Origin: Bolinopsis microptera
Taxonomy: Eukaryota; Ctenophora; Tentaculata; Lobata; Bolinopsidae
DNA length: 64,000 nt
NCBI RefSeq assembly: GCF_026151205.1
Contig: NC_087081.1
Coordinates: 10,293,113 to 10,357,112, forward strand
Direction: 5' to 3'
Part shown: positions 1 through 11,600 of the stretch, piece after piece
Position numbering within the stretch: position 1 is the stretch's first letter
Layout: each line of letters begins with the position of its first letter
Notes under the pieces: model-generated
What the model saw: only the letters and a program-made list of their open reading frames with translations
What the model was told of the DNA's origin: nothing
Database searches by the model: none
Made by a program: the position numbers and the translations under genes

Positions 1-1109
1 ATTTTACAATATTATTCATAGCCGATGACCTGAGACTATTTGTTATCACAATTATAATCATCTCTGAAAGTTTCAAGACCATGGAGTAATTATTAATGGA
101 GTTATTGTAAAAATGAGAAAATCGCCCATTTTGGCAGTGAAACAAAACCACCAACCAGGTTTGAACATGTCCATAGTGTATACTGAGTATACTGTGTGTA
201 TACTGTATACTGTATACTGTGGAAGAAGAACACATCGCATTTTAACACTGCTTTTAAAATGTTTTACAAGAAACAACCAATTAAAAAACAAAATCGTACG
301 CCTAACAGTCTTGATGTACACGTTAAGGGAAAAATTTTCTGATTAAAATCATCTGGAAATGAGCAGCTAGTGTCAGCTAGAAATTTGTTGAATTGGTTAT
401 TATGTTTAATCAAGTCGATGGACTTCACAACTTTGGTATGCTTCACTGATTGAACTTGGAGAAGTTGCAAACTTTAATTAGGCCTCGATTAATATTTATA
501 GGCAATTCCATACTTACTTACAGTACAAAATTGGCATTTTCAGTTCCAACATGCTTAGAAAAGTGTCCTATTTAGAGTTTAGTTGTGGACACAACAAGAA
601 AATTGAGAATAATCTTGTGCGAGGGTAGGGACCCAGATGTCGTTTCTAACCCAAATAACTTTAAGGAGGCTTCTCATCAGTAGCCGCACCTCCTTACTCG
701 GTTTCTGAACTGGAAAGAAAAAAACGCCAATTCTGTTCTGATCATGTTACAGGATACTACCGAATTGCCCATAATTTATGCGATAAGTAATAACCATATC
801 AAAATGTACATTCTTATAAGTGGCACAAAATCTCAAAGACACTAAATCAGAAATCTCAATTATCCTGTAATTGAAAGCAGAGTTTTGTTATCTCAAAACA
901 TCAACTCAACAGACATGAACGACCAATCATGATCAAGGTGTCTTAAATTTCCAAACTGTTTTGACTATACTATGAAGACAAAGCTATAATTTACTGCATA
1001 GAAATAACACAACATTAACTTGCTGACTGCCCCAAAACAAGTGAAGCAATCAACTCGTTCATATCACTTAAATATAACATAATACAAATTTGAACGCGCA
1101 TTACATGAG
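1..1109. other. Non-coding DNA downstream of the BET gene
   Basis: No coding sequence is supported here. It lies 3' of the minus-strand BET gene and probably includes its 3' untranslated region. A short imperfect repeat of the motif gtatact occupies about 178-222. The short open frames in this stretch lack domain content, splice logic or composition that would support them. Confidence 0.6.
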
Positions 1110-3887
1110 TCACAGATGATGGCTGGTTTCAAAGGTACGCATTATTTCTGCTTGCATGTTCATGTCAATGGACGGCATCATGCTTTGCCTCTGTCTGCGC
1201 TGCTCCTCTCTAAGTTTCTCTCTTCTTTCCCTTTCTAGTTCCTGTTTTGTCTTCTCCTGCACTACAGGAGGTGGAGGAGGAAGTGGGGGAGGTGTGGGTG
1301 GTTTAACTGGTTTCCTCTCAACTATTGAGTTTAGAGCTTCCTCTTCCTCTCGCTCCCGCTGTTTTTCTTCCTCCTCAAGCTTTCTGTCAGCTTCCTGACG
1401 CTCTTTCTCCATTTTCATGTTTTCCTCCTGCTGCAGTAGAGCCTTTTGTCGTTCTAGCCTTTCTTGGGCCTGCCTCTTAAACTCCTCAAATCGGGAAGTC
1501 TTCAAAACTGGATTGGATGTGATGTTTTCTTGTGCTAAGCTACCCCAGTTGTTTAAAGATGGTTTCTTTTCTAGCTCCAACGATTTGTTCATGTCGAAGG
1601 AGATTTCATGATCATCTTCTTGCTTCTTAAGATTGTAGATCTCCTGCGCTGTTGGGTCAGCAAAGCACTTAACATCACTTTCTGATATTTCTGATGATAA
1701 TAGTTCTGATGAAATATCAGGCGATTTTAAGGGGGATGATTTCAAGGGGGATGATTTCAAGGGGGATGATTTTAAGGAGGCAGCTTTTTGTTCCTTGGTG
1801 GGAATTTCAATAGGTTTGAGCTCAGCTTGTGGTTTTGGGATGTATGGAACGGGAGGAGACAGAACTGGAGAGGGAGCTGCAGGTGGTACTACAGACGGAA
1901 CAGAGGGTGGAGCTGCTGGAGGTTGAACAGCTTTGACGGAACTCACCTCTTCTCCAGAGCTAGATCCTTCTCCAATGGAATCAGAGCTAGAACTTGAGCT
2001 GAGCCGAGACATGTTCTGAGGCTTGGGCTTCTGTTTAGCAACACTCTTTTTTGGTGGTTTTGTTTCCTTAGGACGTTGCTCAACCTCTTGACTCTTTTTC
2101 TTTTTCTCTTTAGTAGTGTGGGTAGCACCTTTTTTGATCGATGGAGCTCTTTTCATCTCTTTTTGGCAGTCAACCACATACTGCTGAAGACCTCGTAATG
2201 TTGCAGGTTTAAGAGTCTCAAAGTCAATTTCAATTTCACCAGGAGTAGCATCCTTACCTTGTAGATTAGGCTCATGAGACTGAATAATCTGGGCTACTTT
2301 GCCCAACATTCCACCTGGAAGTCCATTGATATCCATACTAAGTTGACGTATTTCATCATAGGACATAGCAATAGGTGTAGTAGATGTTACTGTTGGGACA
2401 AGAGTTTCCTGTAGCTTAGCTTTACTGGCTGTTACCTTAGTACCTTTTGGTGTAGAAATGACTTTTTGGGCTTTCTTGGAAACCTTGGGCTCTTTTGGAG
2501 TCCTAGCCTTTTTAGTTTTTGGAGTGGCCATTGAAGGTGTCCTCTTTACTTTTGAAGAGGCTTTATATGATTCCAATTCAGCAAGCTTAGCTTTAATTAC
2601 TTTCATTTGATCTTGCAGTAACTGAATGTTTTTACCATATAAATCGTCATCTGAATCAATGGCATGATCTGAGCTATCTGATGAAGGGAGAACAGGTGTT
2701 TGAAACTTTGGTTTTGCGGGAGGTAATGTAGCCAAACCATTTTTAACTGGAGTGACCTTGATAGAGGAATTGACTTTGGGTTTAGAACTTGAAATATGAT
2801 TTCCAAGAGGAATCTTAGCAAATCTTGTTTCAAATGCAACTTCAAGTTCTTTTGCCATAGCAACAACATCATGATCTGGTGGATTATACTTATAACAATT
2901 ACTGAATATTAATCTGACTTCTCTAGCAAATTCCAAAGCTGAGCTGTACTGTCCGTTTTCCAATTTAAGCTTAAGAGTACCCAAGTCCATTGGCTCTTTG
3001 ATAATAGTTAAGTAATCATGCAAACCCAAACCTTTCACATCCACAGGAGTATAAAATGGCCATGCATAATTTGAATGTTTTCGACCTACCAATTCTTTGA
3101 TTAATGTCATACAGTTCTTTAGTTCATTGTTAGAAGCTGATGAAAAGGGAACAGTGGGTGGGAGTAAAACCTTCTTGGAAGCTTTATTCTTGCCAGCTTT
3201 TGAAATTACAGGAGAATGAGTGGTGGTGCTAACTTGATCGCTGGATTCTGGGGTAGTTGTATCTGCTTTCCTCTTTACACCCTTTTTGAGCTGAGATTTA
3301 GCAGGTTTAACTGATGAAACTGATGTGCGAGCAGGAGTCAAGTCGGATGTTGTAGTTGCAGGAACAACCTTAGTGGTAGGTTTCACTCCAGCAGGAGTTT
3401 TCAAGATGCGATGTTCAGGCTCATGGTCAGGGTAATCCCTCATTTTTGACTCGAAAACAGTTTCAAGGTCCTTTGCCATTGAGTAAATATCATCATCAGG
3501 TTTATTATAAAGAAAACAATTATCAAACACAAGTCTGATATCTGTCAAAGCCTCATCCCCCATCTGATACTCAAAGTTCTCAAGTTTTCGCTTGACAGTA
3601 CCAAGGTCCATGGGATTCTTAACAACATTGTAATAATCAGGAATGCCAAGCTCATCTGCATCAACAGCTTTCTGAAATGGCCAACAGAATCTGTTTTTCC
3701 ACAACACTTTCATGATTTTGTGCTGAATGAATTGTAATCTGTTGGTTGTAAAGTCAAACGTTTTAATCACTGGATGCAGTCTTTGCTCAATTGGAACAAT
3801 GTTCCCTTCAGCAGCTTCATACTTGGATGATGAACGTTTAACACGTTTACCAGCTGCACCACTATTACCAGAGGCTTCCTCACTCAT
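1110..3887 (-). CDS. BRD4: BET-family double bromodomain protein (BRD2/3/4, fs(1)h type)
   Basis: BET proteins bind acetylated histones and recruit P-TEFb and other factors to chromatin in the nucleus. The frame is one uninterrupted 925-residue exon. Bromodomain 1 is about 48-155, with WPF at 69-71 and the acetyl-lysine-binding Asn at 128 (LYNKP). Bromodomain 2 is about 253-360, with WPF at 276-278 and Asn 335 (KYNPP). The NET/ET domain is about 505-580. A Ser/Glu-rich stretch, a Pro-rich segment, a KSSPL tandem repeat (DNA about 1718-1780) and a long charged Glu/Arg coiled coil follow. The C-terminus ([15 protein letters not shown]) resembles the BRD4/BRDT/fs(1)h C-terminal P-TEFb motif, which favours the long BRD4-type form. 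The open frame begins three bases upstream at a GTG; the first ATG is at 3887. A single coding exon is unusual for a BET gene, although an intron in the 5' untranslated region is possible (an acceptor-like tract lies near 3955). Confidence 0.96.
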   Translation of the reverse strand: MSEEASGNSGAAGKRVKRSSSKYEAAEGNIVPIEQRLHPVIKTFDFTTNRLQFIQHKIMKVLWKNRFCWPFQKAVDADELGIPDYYNVVKNPMDLGTVKRKLENFEYQMGDEALTDIRLVFDNCFLYNKPDDDIYSMAKDLETVFESKMRDYPDHEPEHRILKTPAGVKPTTKVVPATTTSDLTPARTSVSSVKPAKSQLKKGVKRKADTTTPESSDQVSTTTHSPVISKAGKNKASKKVLLPPTVPFSSASNNELKNCMTLIKELVGRKHSNYAWPFYTPVDVKGLGLHDYLTIIKEPMDLGTLKLKLENGQYSSALEFAREVRLIFSNCYKYNPPDHDVVAMAKELEVAFETRFAKIPLGNHISSSKPKVNSSIKVTPVKNGLATLPPAKPKFQTPVLPSSDSSDHAIDSDDDLYGKNIQLLQDQMKVIKAKLAELESYKASSKVKRTPSMATPKTKKARTPKEPKVSKKAQKVISTPKGTKVTASKAKLQETLVPTVTSTTPIAMSYDEIRQLSMDINGLPGGMLGKVAQIIQSHEPNLQGKDATPGEIEIDFETLKPATLRGLQQYVVDCQKEMKRAPSIKKGATHTTKEKKKKSQEVEQRPKETKPPKKSVAKQKPKPQNMSRLSSSSSSDSIGEGSSSGEEVSSVKAVQPPAAPPSVPSVVPPAAPSPVLSPPVPYIPKPQAELKPIEIPTKEQKAASLKSSPLKSSPLKSSPLKSPDISSELLSSEISESDVKCFADPTAQEIYNLKKQEDDHEISFDMNKSLELEKKPSLNNWGSLAQENITSNPVLKTSRFEEFKRQAQERLERQKALLQQEENMKMEKERQEADRKLEEEEKQREREEEEALNSIVERKPVKPPTPPPLPPPPPVVQEKTKQELERERREKLREEQRRQRQSMMPSIDMNMQAEIMRTFETSHHL

Positions 3888-4461
3888 CACAAACCAAGAC
3901 GATGTTGCTTTGCTGCTGTTCAGGACATTTCAACAGGGCATGAGTTTTCAACAAACCTGCAACTGAGACAATTATCTCAATTGTGATGTATCTACTGCAA
4001 AATCATGTGTAAGTACTACCAAGAATTAAAACAATACAATTATATTTTATTATAAGTGACCAGAATTAGATATATTCAAAAATCTTATCTTTAAAATTTC
4101 TATAATCATAATTAATCGAGTTCTAAGACACAATTCACGATTGCAGGGTGTTTTCCGCCCTGTTTTGTTTTGACTTTCTTCACATTTTGTTGATTAAAAA
4201 CTAAAATACAGCCTGAACAATCAAAACAGCCAATGAATACACTAGAAGAGGCTATCTATTGATCCCTTCCCCCAATAGAAGGAATAATCAAAAGCACAAT
4301 CAGTGTACATTTGACCTGAACCTTTATAGGTGTTTCAATAACCTTGTTCTGATTGAGCAATGAAAAGCACTTCAAATTTCAGGATCCCACCTATTAATTA
4401 AGATGGCTTAACTGGGTCCTTTTTTACATCTGACAGAAAAGGTTGAAATCAAACAATATGT

Positions 4462-4612
4462 GGACACGTTCATTTGAGTTTGAGGATAATGGTAAACAAA
4501 AATAATAGCGTTTTCGATGATAGTTGATTTCATAGTGTGACAAAGTCAACTACACCATGCCTTAATAAGGCCACTAATATTTACCAATATCCTCAAACTC
4601 AAATGAACATGC
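4462..4612. repeat. Imperfect inverted repeat (foldback, MITE-like)
   Basis: The arm at about 4462-4497 and the arm at about 4573-4612 are reverse complements over some 35 bases with a few mismatches (core ttcatttgagtttgaggat). They are separated by about 75 bases. The two copies of ctgggtcctt at about 4410 and 4637 may mark wider element ends. No target duplication was found. Confidence 0.5.
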
Positions 4613-6043
4613 CCATATATACATTCAATCAAATCAACCTGGGTCCTTAATGCAAGGCAAACAGTTTCTCCACCCAAACTCTGACCACTGTCATAGAAAG
4701 GAAAAGACTTTGCTGTACTTCCTTGGCCCGAAGTTTGATGGTGGGAAATCTGTTGAGATGTCAAAAGCATTAAAGTTCAGGAGGGTCAGACTGTCTCGTC
4801 AGAGAATGACAGTGCAGGATACCGCAAGACAGATTTAGGACAATTTACATTTCCTATCATAATGATAATAATTCAACTTATGAAATAAATATTAGATTTT
4901 GTTTGTATAGCACGACTCTGCACATTGGGAATAGGAGTCTTGAAGGAGAGCTACCAGGAGGTTTATTACAGGAACCAAGTCGAAGAACTTCATACCCATT
5001 TGGAAGCCCAATGTCGTTAACTATACGGGGAAACTACACGGAGAGAAACATAAACAAATGCTTGAAAATTTATTTCATTGAACGATTTAAGTGAATTTCA
5101 GTATATTCATCCAAATTCAAACCCAGAAACATATTTATTTCAACGTTCAACTCTGAAGAGATACCAAAGAAGGAATTTACTCTCCCTTAATACTGGCAAA
5201 AGCGTCACAAAGGTGGATTTGAAATAAAATCTTCACAGAGATCCTCAAGATTATTACACAATTTGCTGAGTACAACCGCATGGGTGGTTAAAAATGAGAA
5301 AGCTTCCTTCCAATAATTAAAAATTCGGTTAGTTGTGGTCACGTCTGCCATGTGCTGGTGTAAAATTTAAGACGATCTGGTTGGCTGAAATCGAAGAATT
5401 TACTCTAACAACATACTGAAAGCAATTTTAACTTTACAGCTCGCATTCACAACAAAGACTCGTCGGTCACAGTCAATAGTCATCACCCAAGTAGCCACAA
5501 TAGATCGCACTAATACCAAGTGAATAGGTAGAAAAGTATGCGTTTCGAAATAATTATTAAATCGACATGTTTTAAAGCCGATTTCATTGTATATCTAACA
5601 AATAAAAAGAATTCTACTGTCTGGATACCAAATGAAAGTGGATTCTACTGAATTAATGACTATTGGTTCGAATCATTAATCGTCCGATTAATATTATTTG
5701 TAACCGTCAAAATAGAGCCTAGCATGTAGTATGAACACTGCCATTTTAACAGCTATAAACATGAACCACTTCAATATTTTGAAACAAATATTGTTATATG
5801 GTTAAAAATAAAATTATTCAAACAATATACACATAATATAGCAATGACCCTATATAAAATCAAACCTTTAAGAATATAAAAAAGTCCCTAAACACTCAAA
5901 AATATGGTTAAATGCTTGTAGCGCATTGCACAACTGCGATGCACAACTGCGCATGAAAATTTTTAATTCATTATTGAAATCACACCACTAGACTGTGCAA
6001 AAAAATTGGGCCACTATGCATGCATGTAATATATAGATTATAT

Positions 6044-6119
6044 TTGTAAACCTTGTAAACCTTGTAAACCTTGTAAACCTTGTAAACCTTGTAAACCTTG
6101 TAAACCTTGTAAACCTTGC
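6044..6119. repeat. 9-bp tandem repeat (aaaccttgt)n
   Basis: About eight head-to-tail copies of a 9-base unit, nearly perfect. It lies in non-coding DNA beside a repeat that is also found near 49.5 kb. Confidence 0.9.
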
Positions 6120-6132
6120 ATGAACTACGAAA

Positions 6133-6345
6133 GATTGACATCGTCAATCAAATTAAATAAAATGGAATCAAATAAAACGAAAGAAATGCTGTTGATTTAA
6201 TTATTAAACATGTTATGTTTTGATGTTAAAATTAGATTTAACGTTTCATGCATTTGTTGATTGACGATGTCAACCCATCGAGATCGTTGCTCTGCAAAGC
6301 AAAAATGCTAGTTTTCTCGGCGCGTCGAAGCGGCGAAGTCCTCCA
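6133..6345. repeat. Dispersed repeat with an internal inverted repeat, copy 1
   Basis: A 17-base perfect inverted repeat (ttgacatcgtcaatcaa at about 6135 and its complement at about 6256) flanks an AT-rich spacer. The segment from about 6256 to 6345 recurs at about 49455-49580 in the same orientation, sharing agatcgttgctctgc and cggcgcgtcgaagcggcg. It therefore belongs to a dispersed family rather than unique DNA. Confidence 0.65.
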
Positions 6346-7862
6346 AATGCATTTGCATTGCATATACATTGTTGTGAATTAATATACATGTAATTATCAT
6401 CACATATGATCACTGATATCTTTGCCACATGTTGTATACTTACCTCGTGCATGCGATACCGATCAAAAAGTGTTGCAGCGTGTGTCAACTCAATTGAGTG
6501 ACAATAAAAATTCACCCCAAGTTGTTGCTAAAATATTTTTACACTTTTTACACTTCACAGCGAAGCTTGGCAGTTGAATTTTTAAATAGCGCGCGCCACT
6601 TTTTATCGAAATATTGGCCCGCGGCAAAGTGCTGCAAATAATGTCCGTATTAAATAAAACATAAAATAGTAAATGCTATTACGGGCAAAAAATGCATTTA
6701 TATATATCGTCTCGTTTTATATATAGTGAAATGAATTCGAATTTCTATTACATACAAGTTGCAAAAATGGTAATTTCAAATATTCCACATTTCGTGATAA
6801 TTTTAAAATTGAATAAGTTGTTTCATGACAAGTATATCTCAGAACATGTTTGTTTTTAATAAATGGCGAAGACTCACAGTGGCTGCAAAAGCGCAAATTG
6901 CAAACTAAGTATTTTGCGCGTTTTCGCGCGTTTTGACAAGATATATATTATAAGCACTCTTTAAATGCTTTTCATAAATTCAAGAACAATCCTTTTAGTA
7001 TGATTTTTAATACAACACATAATTATTGGTCTAAATATCATTATCTAGCAATTTTGAAATTTCTAGCTTAACTGTAAATAGAGTTAAGTGCATTTTAAAA
7101 CAAGTAAAAGTCCTCCATTTTGTTTTGATCATAACATAGGATTTCAAGGATTTCAAAGGATTTCAAAGGATTTCAAAATAAAATGATCATTACAATAAAC
7201 ATTGTGTCGGATCTAAATTTCAAAAAATAAAGATAAAATGAAAGTCAAAAACGAAAAAACCGAAACCTGTCCTGAAAAATGCACGGTTGACGGTTATAGT
7301 CTAAAGAGTTTAAAAACCGAGCTATTCTAAAAAGGAATGTTCATGACGCGAACAACCAGTCCTTTGTGTCCATGCCTAAGATCCACACATAAATTCCACA
7401 CTAAATCAAAAGTGTGAAACGCACACGAAAAATAACACACTGTCGGATCCACGTTTCGCATGTTGAGTCCGTGAGTCATGTTGTAGGTCCTTCCTATCCT
7501 TTTCGTTTAACATATGAAATAAGTAAAACTAAATGGGCATATTTACACGAAATGATCAGAAATTTTCTAATTAACAATACAGTCAAAGTTTCAAGTATAG
7601 GCAGGAAAATATTCAGAACTAAAACGTTCATCAAAGGTACATACAAATTATACTAGATTGGTAAAATCATTGACTTTAAATTGAACAAAATGCGCGTGAC
7701 GCGCGCAATCTTATATGCGTAGGTACGTGTTTCTAACAATATAACCTACGCAAAGGTAAAGACTACCCATCTCTAAAACAAAGGAAATGTTTTAATAACT
7801 TCTACTGGCCTTAGAGCATAACTGCTCTTTCCACAAGCATGATCAAATAACTCCTTCCGCAG

Positions 7863-8165
7863 GAAACTAACGCTCTCACAGGCTCCAAGTTTCATGATCA
7901 TGTAACCCTAAGTTTTGGTTTTGAATCGGACACTCAAAACAACGATATAAGAAGATCGGTCTACACGCTCACAGGCTACCACGTCTCGTGGGAACCCACG
8001 ATTTAATTTTGGATCGGACAATCAAAATACCGATATATATAAACAATAAAGGAGCGGCTTACACGCTCACAGGCTACCACTGACCACGTTTAGAGTAACC
8101 CAGGATTTGGTTAGGGTTCGGAAACTGAATGCAAGGATATAGGAGCGGTCTGCAGTGACGTTACA
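7863..8165. repeat. Degenerate tandem repeat of about 90-120 bp
   Basis: Three diverged units each contain a phrase like acacgctcacaggctaccac followed by a tract with ggatcggaca or a variant and a gatata tract. Divergence is high. No coding sense is apparent. Confidence 0.45.
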
Positions 8166-8460
8166 TGATTACAGGTATGGAAATATTCAGGAGCAGGACA
8201 TGGACACTGTGTGGTTCGAAATATAAATACTTAAGTGAGGGCCAGAGACAAGTTTCCGCTTATGACAGTACCTAGGCAACTGTGTATCCACTGTTTGATG
8301 ATTCCATTTAGCAGATTTAGAAGTAACACCCACCAGGAACACTGCATACTCCTACGAGTTGCACATAGCATGAGGCCATGATATCTCCTGGAAGTCCCTG
8401 TCTCTCCGTCTTTAACCCGACGGGGTTGCACCAGGGGTGATGGCAACAGAGCTTTCAGAC

Positions 8461-8516
8461 TCTCGGAGTCTGTAGTCGATATCTATGTTTAAAGATATCG
8501 ACTATAGACTCCGAGA
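8461..8516. repeat. Strong 24-bp hairpin just 3' of the RAG1-like stop codon
   Basis: The arm at 8461-8484 and the arm at 8493-8516 are reverse complements at 23 of 24 positions, with an 8-base loop. It begins about 147 bases beyond the RAG1-like stop codon on the transcribed side, so it would lie in that gene's 3' untranslated region. It could be a foldback remnant or an RNA hairpin; the sequence alone does not decide. Confidence 0.7.
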
Positions 8517-8662
8517 AAGAAGAATGTAAAGCCCTAACCCAATTCTTAACTAAAGCATGCAATGAAATATCATATTCTTACAATATCATATCAAATCGTC
8601 GATACAGTTTTTAAAATGTTTAAATTCGAGTGTTGACTGACTTAGCACGTACATCTTCACTT

Positions 8663-11600
8663 TCAGTCATCTTCATCGCTGGATTCTGTAAATCCTCTAA
8701 TGGCCTTTTTCAAGAAATTTAGCCCGCCTAACTCCGAGGAACTTATAACGTCGGCTGGATATAAGGACTTGATCTTTTTAAGTTTACCGTTACTATGCCG
8801 TCCCTATAAAAGAATACAATTATAATCTTTGACTTGTATATAAAAATAAATGTCTATTTACAAGCGCAAAATTGTATCGTCTCAGATTTCTGTTTAGTGC
8901 TTTGGGACTAAATCGATAAATATATTAGAGAGACGCTGGAAGCTATAGATCAAAGAGTCCTTAAATTAGGGTGGAATTTATAGCTAGGTGCAGCATATTG
9001 CAACAGACTCTATGTCTGTAAGAAATTGGATTACCTCTTTTAAACTTGCTCTAGGAATTCCTTCAACAATGTGATTTAGGAACAGATCGCCACGCAAAAT
9101 CGATGTTTCTAGTGTCTGGCCCAGATTTTTGGCGTAGTTTCCAAGCCAAGACCGGGAACTCCTGTAATTTATACTGTTTATCAATTATGTAATAATCTCT
9201 GATCTACGTAATACGAAGAGAAACGAGACTTCAGAGATCTCCTGGATTATGCTGGAGCGTGAAAGAATAAATCTAGCAATTTTGGATCGGACGTACGTTA
9301 TTAAAATTTATTCTGCAATAAACGACGAAAAACGGTGATATTATTATTAATAAAAGTGCTTACCTTATATTTCGGACATCTTTTTGCATATATTCTATTC
9401 CCTCCTCCGACATATTTTTGAGGCCACGACATTTGTTGTTCTTTATAATTTCCCAGCTGTGTGCCAGAACCTGAGACAAAACTCATTTTAATAAGTTACT
9501 TAGTACTGGAAATGTAACTAAGTGTTAATTCTTAACTAAGTTATTCATTATTGGATTAGGACCAGCTACTGCTAGGAGAGCACCTGGGACTACTATGCAA
9601 TCTCCTCTGGTCCACTCAGCTAAATCATTAATAAATGATCGCGAAATCGATTGAATGTTATATGAGGAGTGACCTTGCCGAAAGACCGACGCAATTTAGA
9701 TTACACAGTAAACAAATGAACTGTTCATATCTGACTCACATCATGTAATGTTTCATTCATTCTTGCCCAGGGAAAATGATTTATTACTAGTATACCGATC
9801 GTGTGGCATAAATGTTTATAAACTGTCAGATCTATCTCTTTCCCCGTGTTAAGGACTCTAATGACTACATAGAGGAGCTCCGCGATCTTCCCCACTTTTT
9901 TTCCATCGCCTTCGTCTTTCAAAAGTGGCGGTAGGACGCTATAGGCATAACAAAGGAATTTCTTCGCGTGATTTCCTAAAATAAAATTAATTTTATCAAG
10001 AGGTTAGTGCAGTTTTGTTACATGTTTAGAATCTTAGCTCCCTTATTTCTATTTTATCGTTACATTAATTACTGTACTGCCGTTGTGCTGGTATTGCATG
10101 CTAATTATTAAAAGTAATAGTACAGGATGCTATGAATTTACAACAGCGTTTGTAAAATTAGTAATTACTAATTATGTATCTAGATTTAAACCTGTAAGAC
10201 CACTACCCGTATTCCCATGTCCAACATCCTTTAACGTCAGCCTCTGCGGTCCTTGCTTTAACTGAAGAAAGAAAACGATAACCTATTATATAGGACAAGA
10301 AAACTTATTACTATTAGTTAATGTAGGCACACAAACAAATATATGTTAAGGATGATATGGATTTAGTATGTTATTTTCGGATTGCTTAAAACTTAAAGTT
10401 TGTTAACTAATTTGTATATAATATATTTTAGTTAGCCACATTAGATTTTTATTTAATCATTAACCCGTTAACCGGCGATATAGCTTGCCAAATTAACTCA
10501 CCGCGACAAGAATTTTGTCCTCTTCAATCTTGAACTGAGCTTTTAGAAATTCTCCCCTCATCTCCCACGTTTTAGTTCCTGTATACGACTGAGTCGAATA
10601 ACTGCAAATTGTATTTTTAGCGATCATGAGTTAAGATTCTTGAACAAAACAGTAACAGCAAAATTGATAATTTGCTCGTATATCTTAGACTTAAGACGTT
10701 GTAAATCACAAAACAGTGCAGCGTGCACACACTACGCTCTTAAACATTGTTTATCAGTTATTTTGCTAATAGAAATATAATCAGGATCCAAACATTTTAG
10801 AGACGTCAATTATTTGTACAGTATCAGTGAAAAGTGCGATATAATGAAAGATACGATTAAATTCCTTCAAGCAATATACTTACATGTTTGCTTTTGTAGC
10901 AAGTTGAACCACCCATTTAGCGATATTAAGAGAAGCATGGGTAACGACCACGCCTTCCGGGAGACCATAAGGTATTTGTGTCCAACCGTCCCTTTCACCA
11001 CTTTTTTCGCTTACATCGATTAGTCCATTAGCTGCTAAATACTTTTTGTACTCCCCCATCTTTTCTTTTGTGTTGTATTCAATGAAAGAGTCCTGAAATA
11101 ATAACGACGCCCCGCGTGTGTTATTAAGATAACAGTGCCTCACAGTCACACAGACAAGGTGCCTCACACAGTAAAGGCTGATACATCCTTTGTGTAGTTT
11201 GTCGAACTTTCTTGCTTTGATACCGGACAACCCTCCGGTCACCGGCTACAGCTGCAGTTGGTCAAACTCACTGCAGTTGACTACTCGCCATCCAGATGGT
11301 CTGATATCTGATGACACTTCCGGCTCCACGGATAAACACAGCGAAGTAAGTAAATAATGAATAATTTTAGGGCATCAATAATCAAATCTTAATGATCACA
11401 GCTTAAAGTCAAAGTTTAACAAAAAATCGTACCTCAACCCTCACTCCTGCTGGGGTGTGGTAGTCTTCTATCGTGGTGCTGCAGTGGTAACAGTATGCCC
11501 CCCCTCTACCCATCATAGCCTTCCGCGACTTCCCGTCCACCATGCATGTCGAGTACTCACTGTACACTATCACCTTCCTCTCGCCCATTTTAAACGTATA

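Larger units (their letters stand above)
3888..8460. other. Intergenic DNA between the BET gene and the RAG1-like gene
   Basis: No gene is supported. The start of this stretch should hold the promoter and 5' untranslated region of the BET gene (transcribed leftward). I searched the plus strand here for a Kelch or PHD protein of RAG2 type, because RAG1-like and RAG2-like genes are often convergent neighbours, and saw none. It holds several small repeats listed separately. Confidence 0.5.

Noticed and set aside
3888-3890. GTG at 3890 as the BET start codon
   Set aside because: An ATG follows directly at 3887 and aligns as a normal BET start; the GTG is simply the first alternative start in the open frame.
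4900-8600. A RAG2-like (Kelch/PHD) partner convergent with the RAG1-like gene
   Set aside because: No Kelch-like or PHD-like exons could be read on either strand; absence from this window does not exclude one elsewhere.
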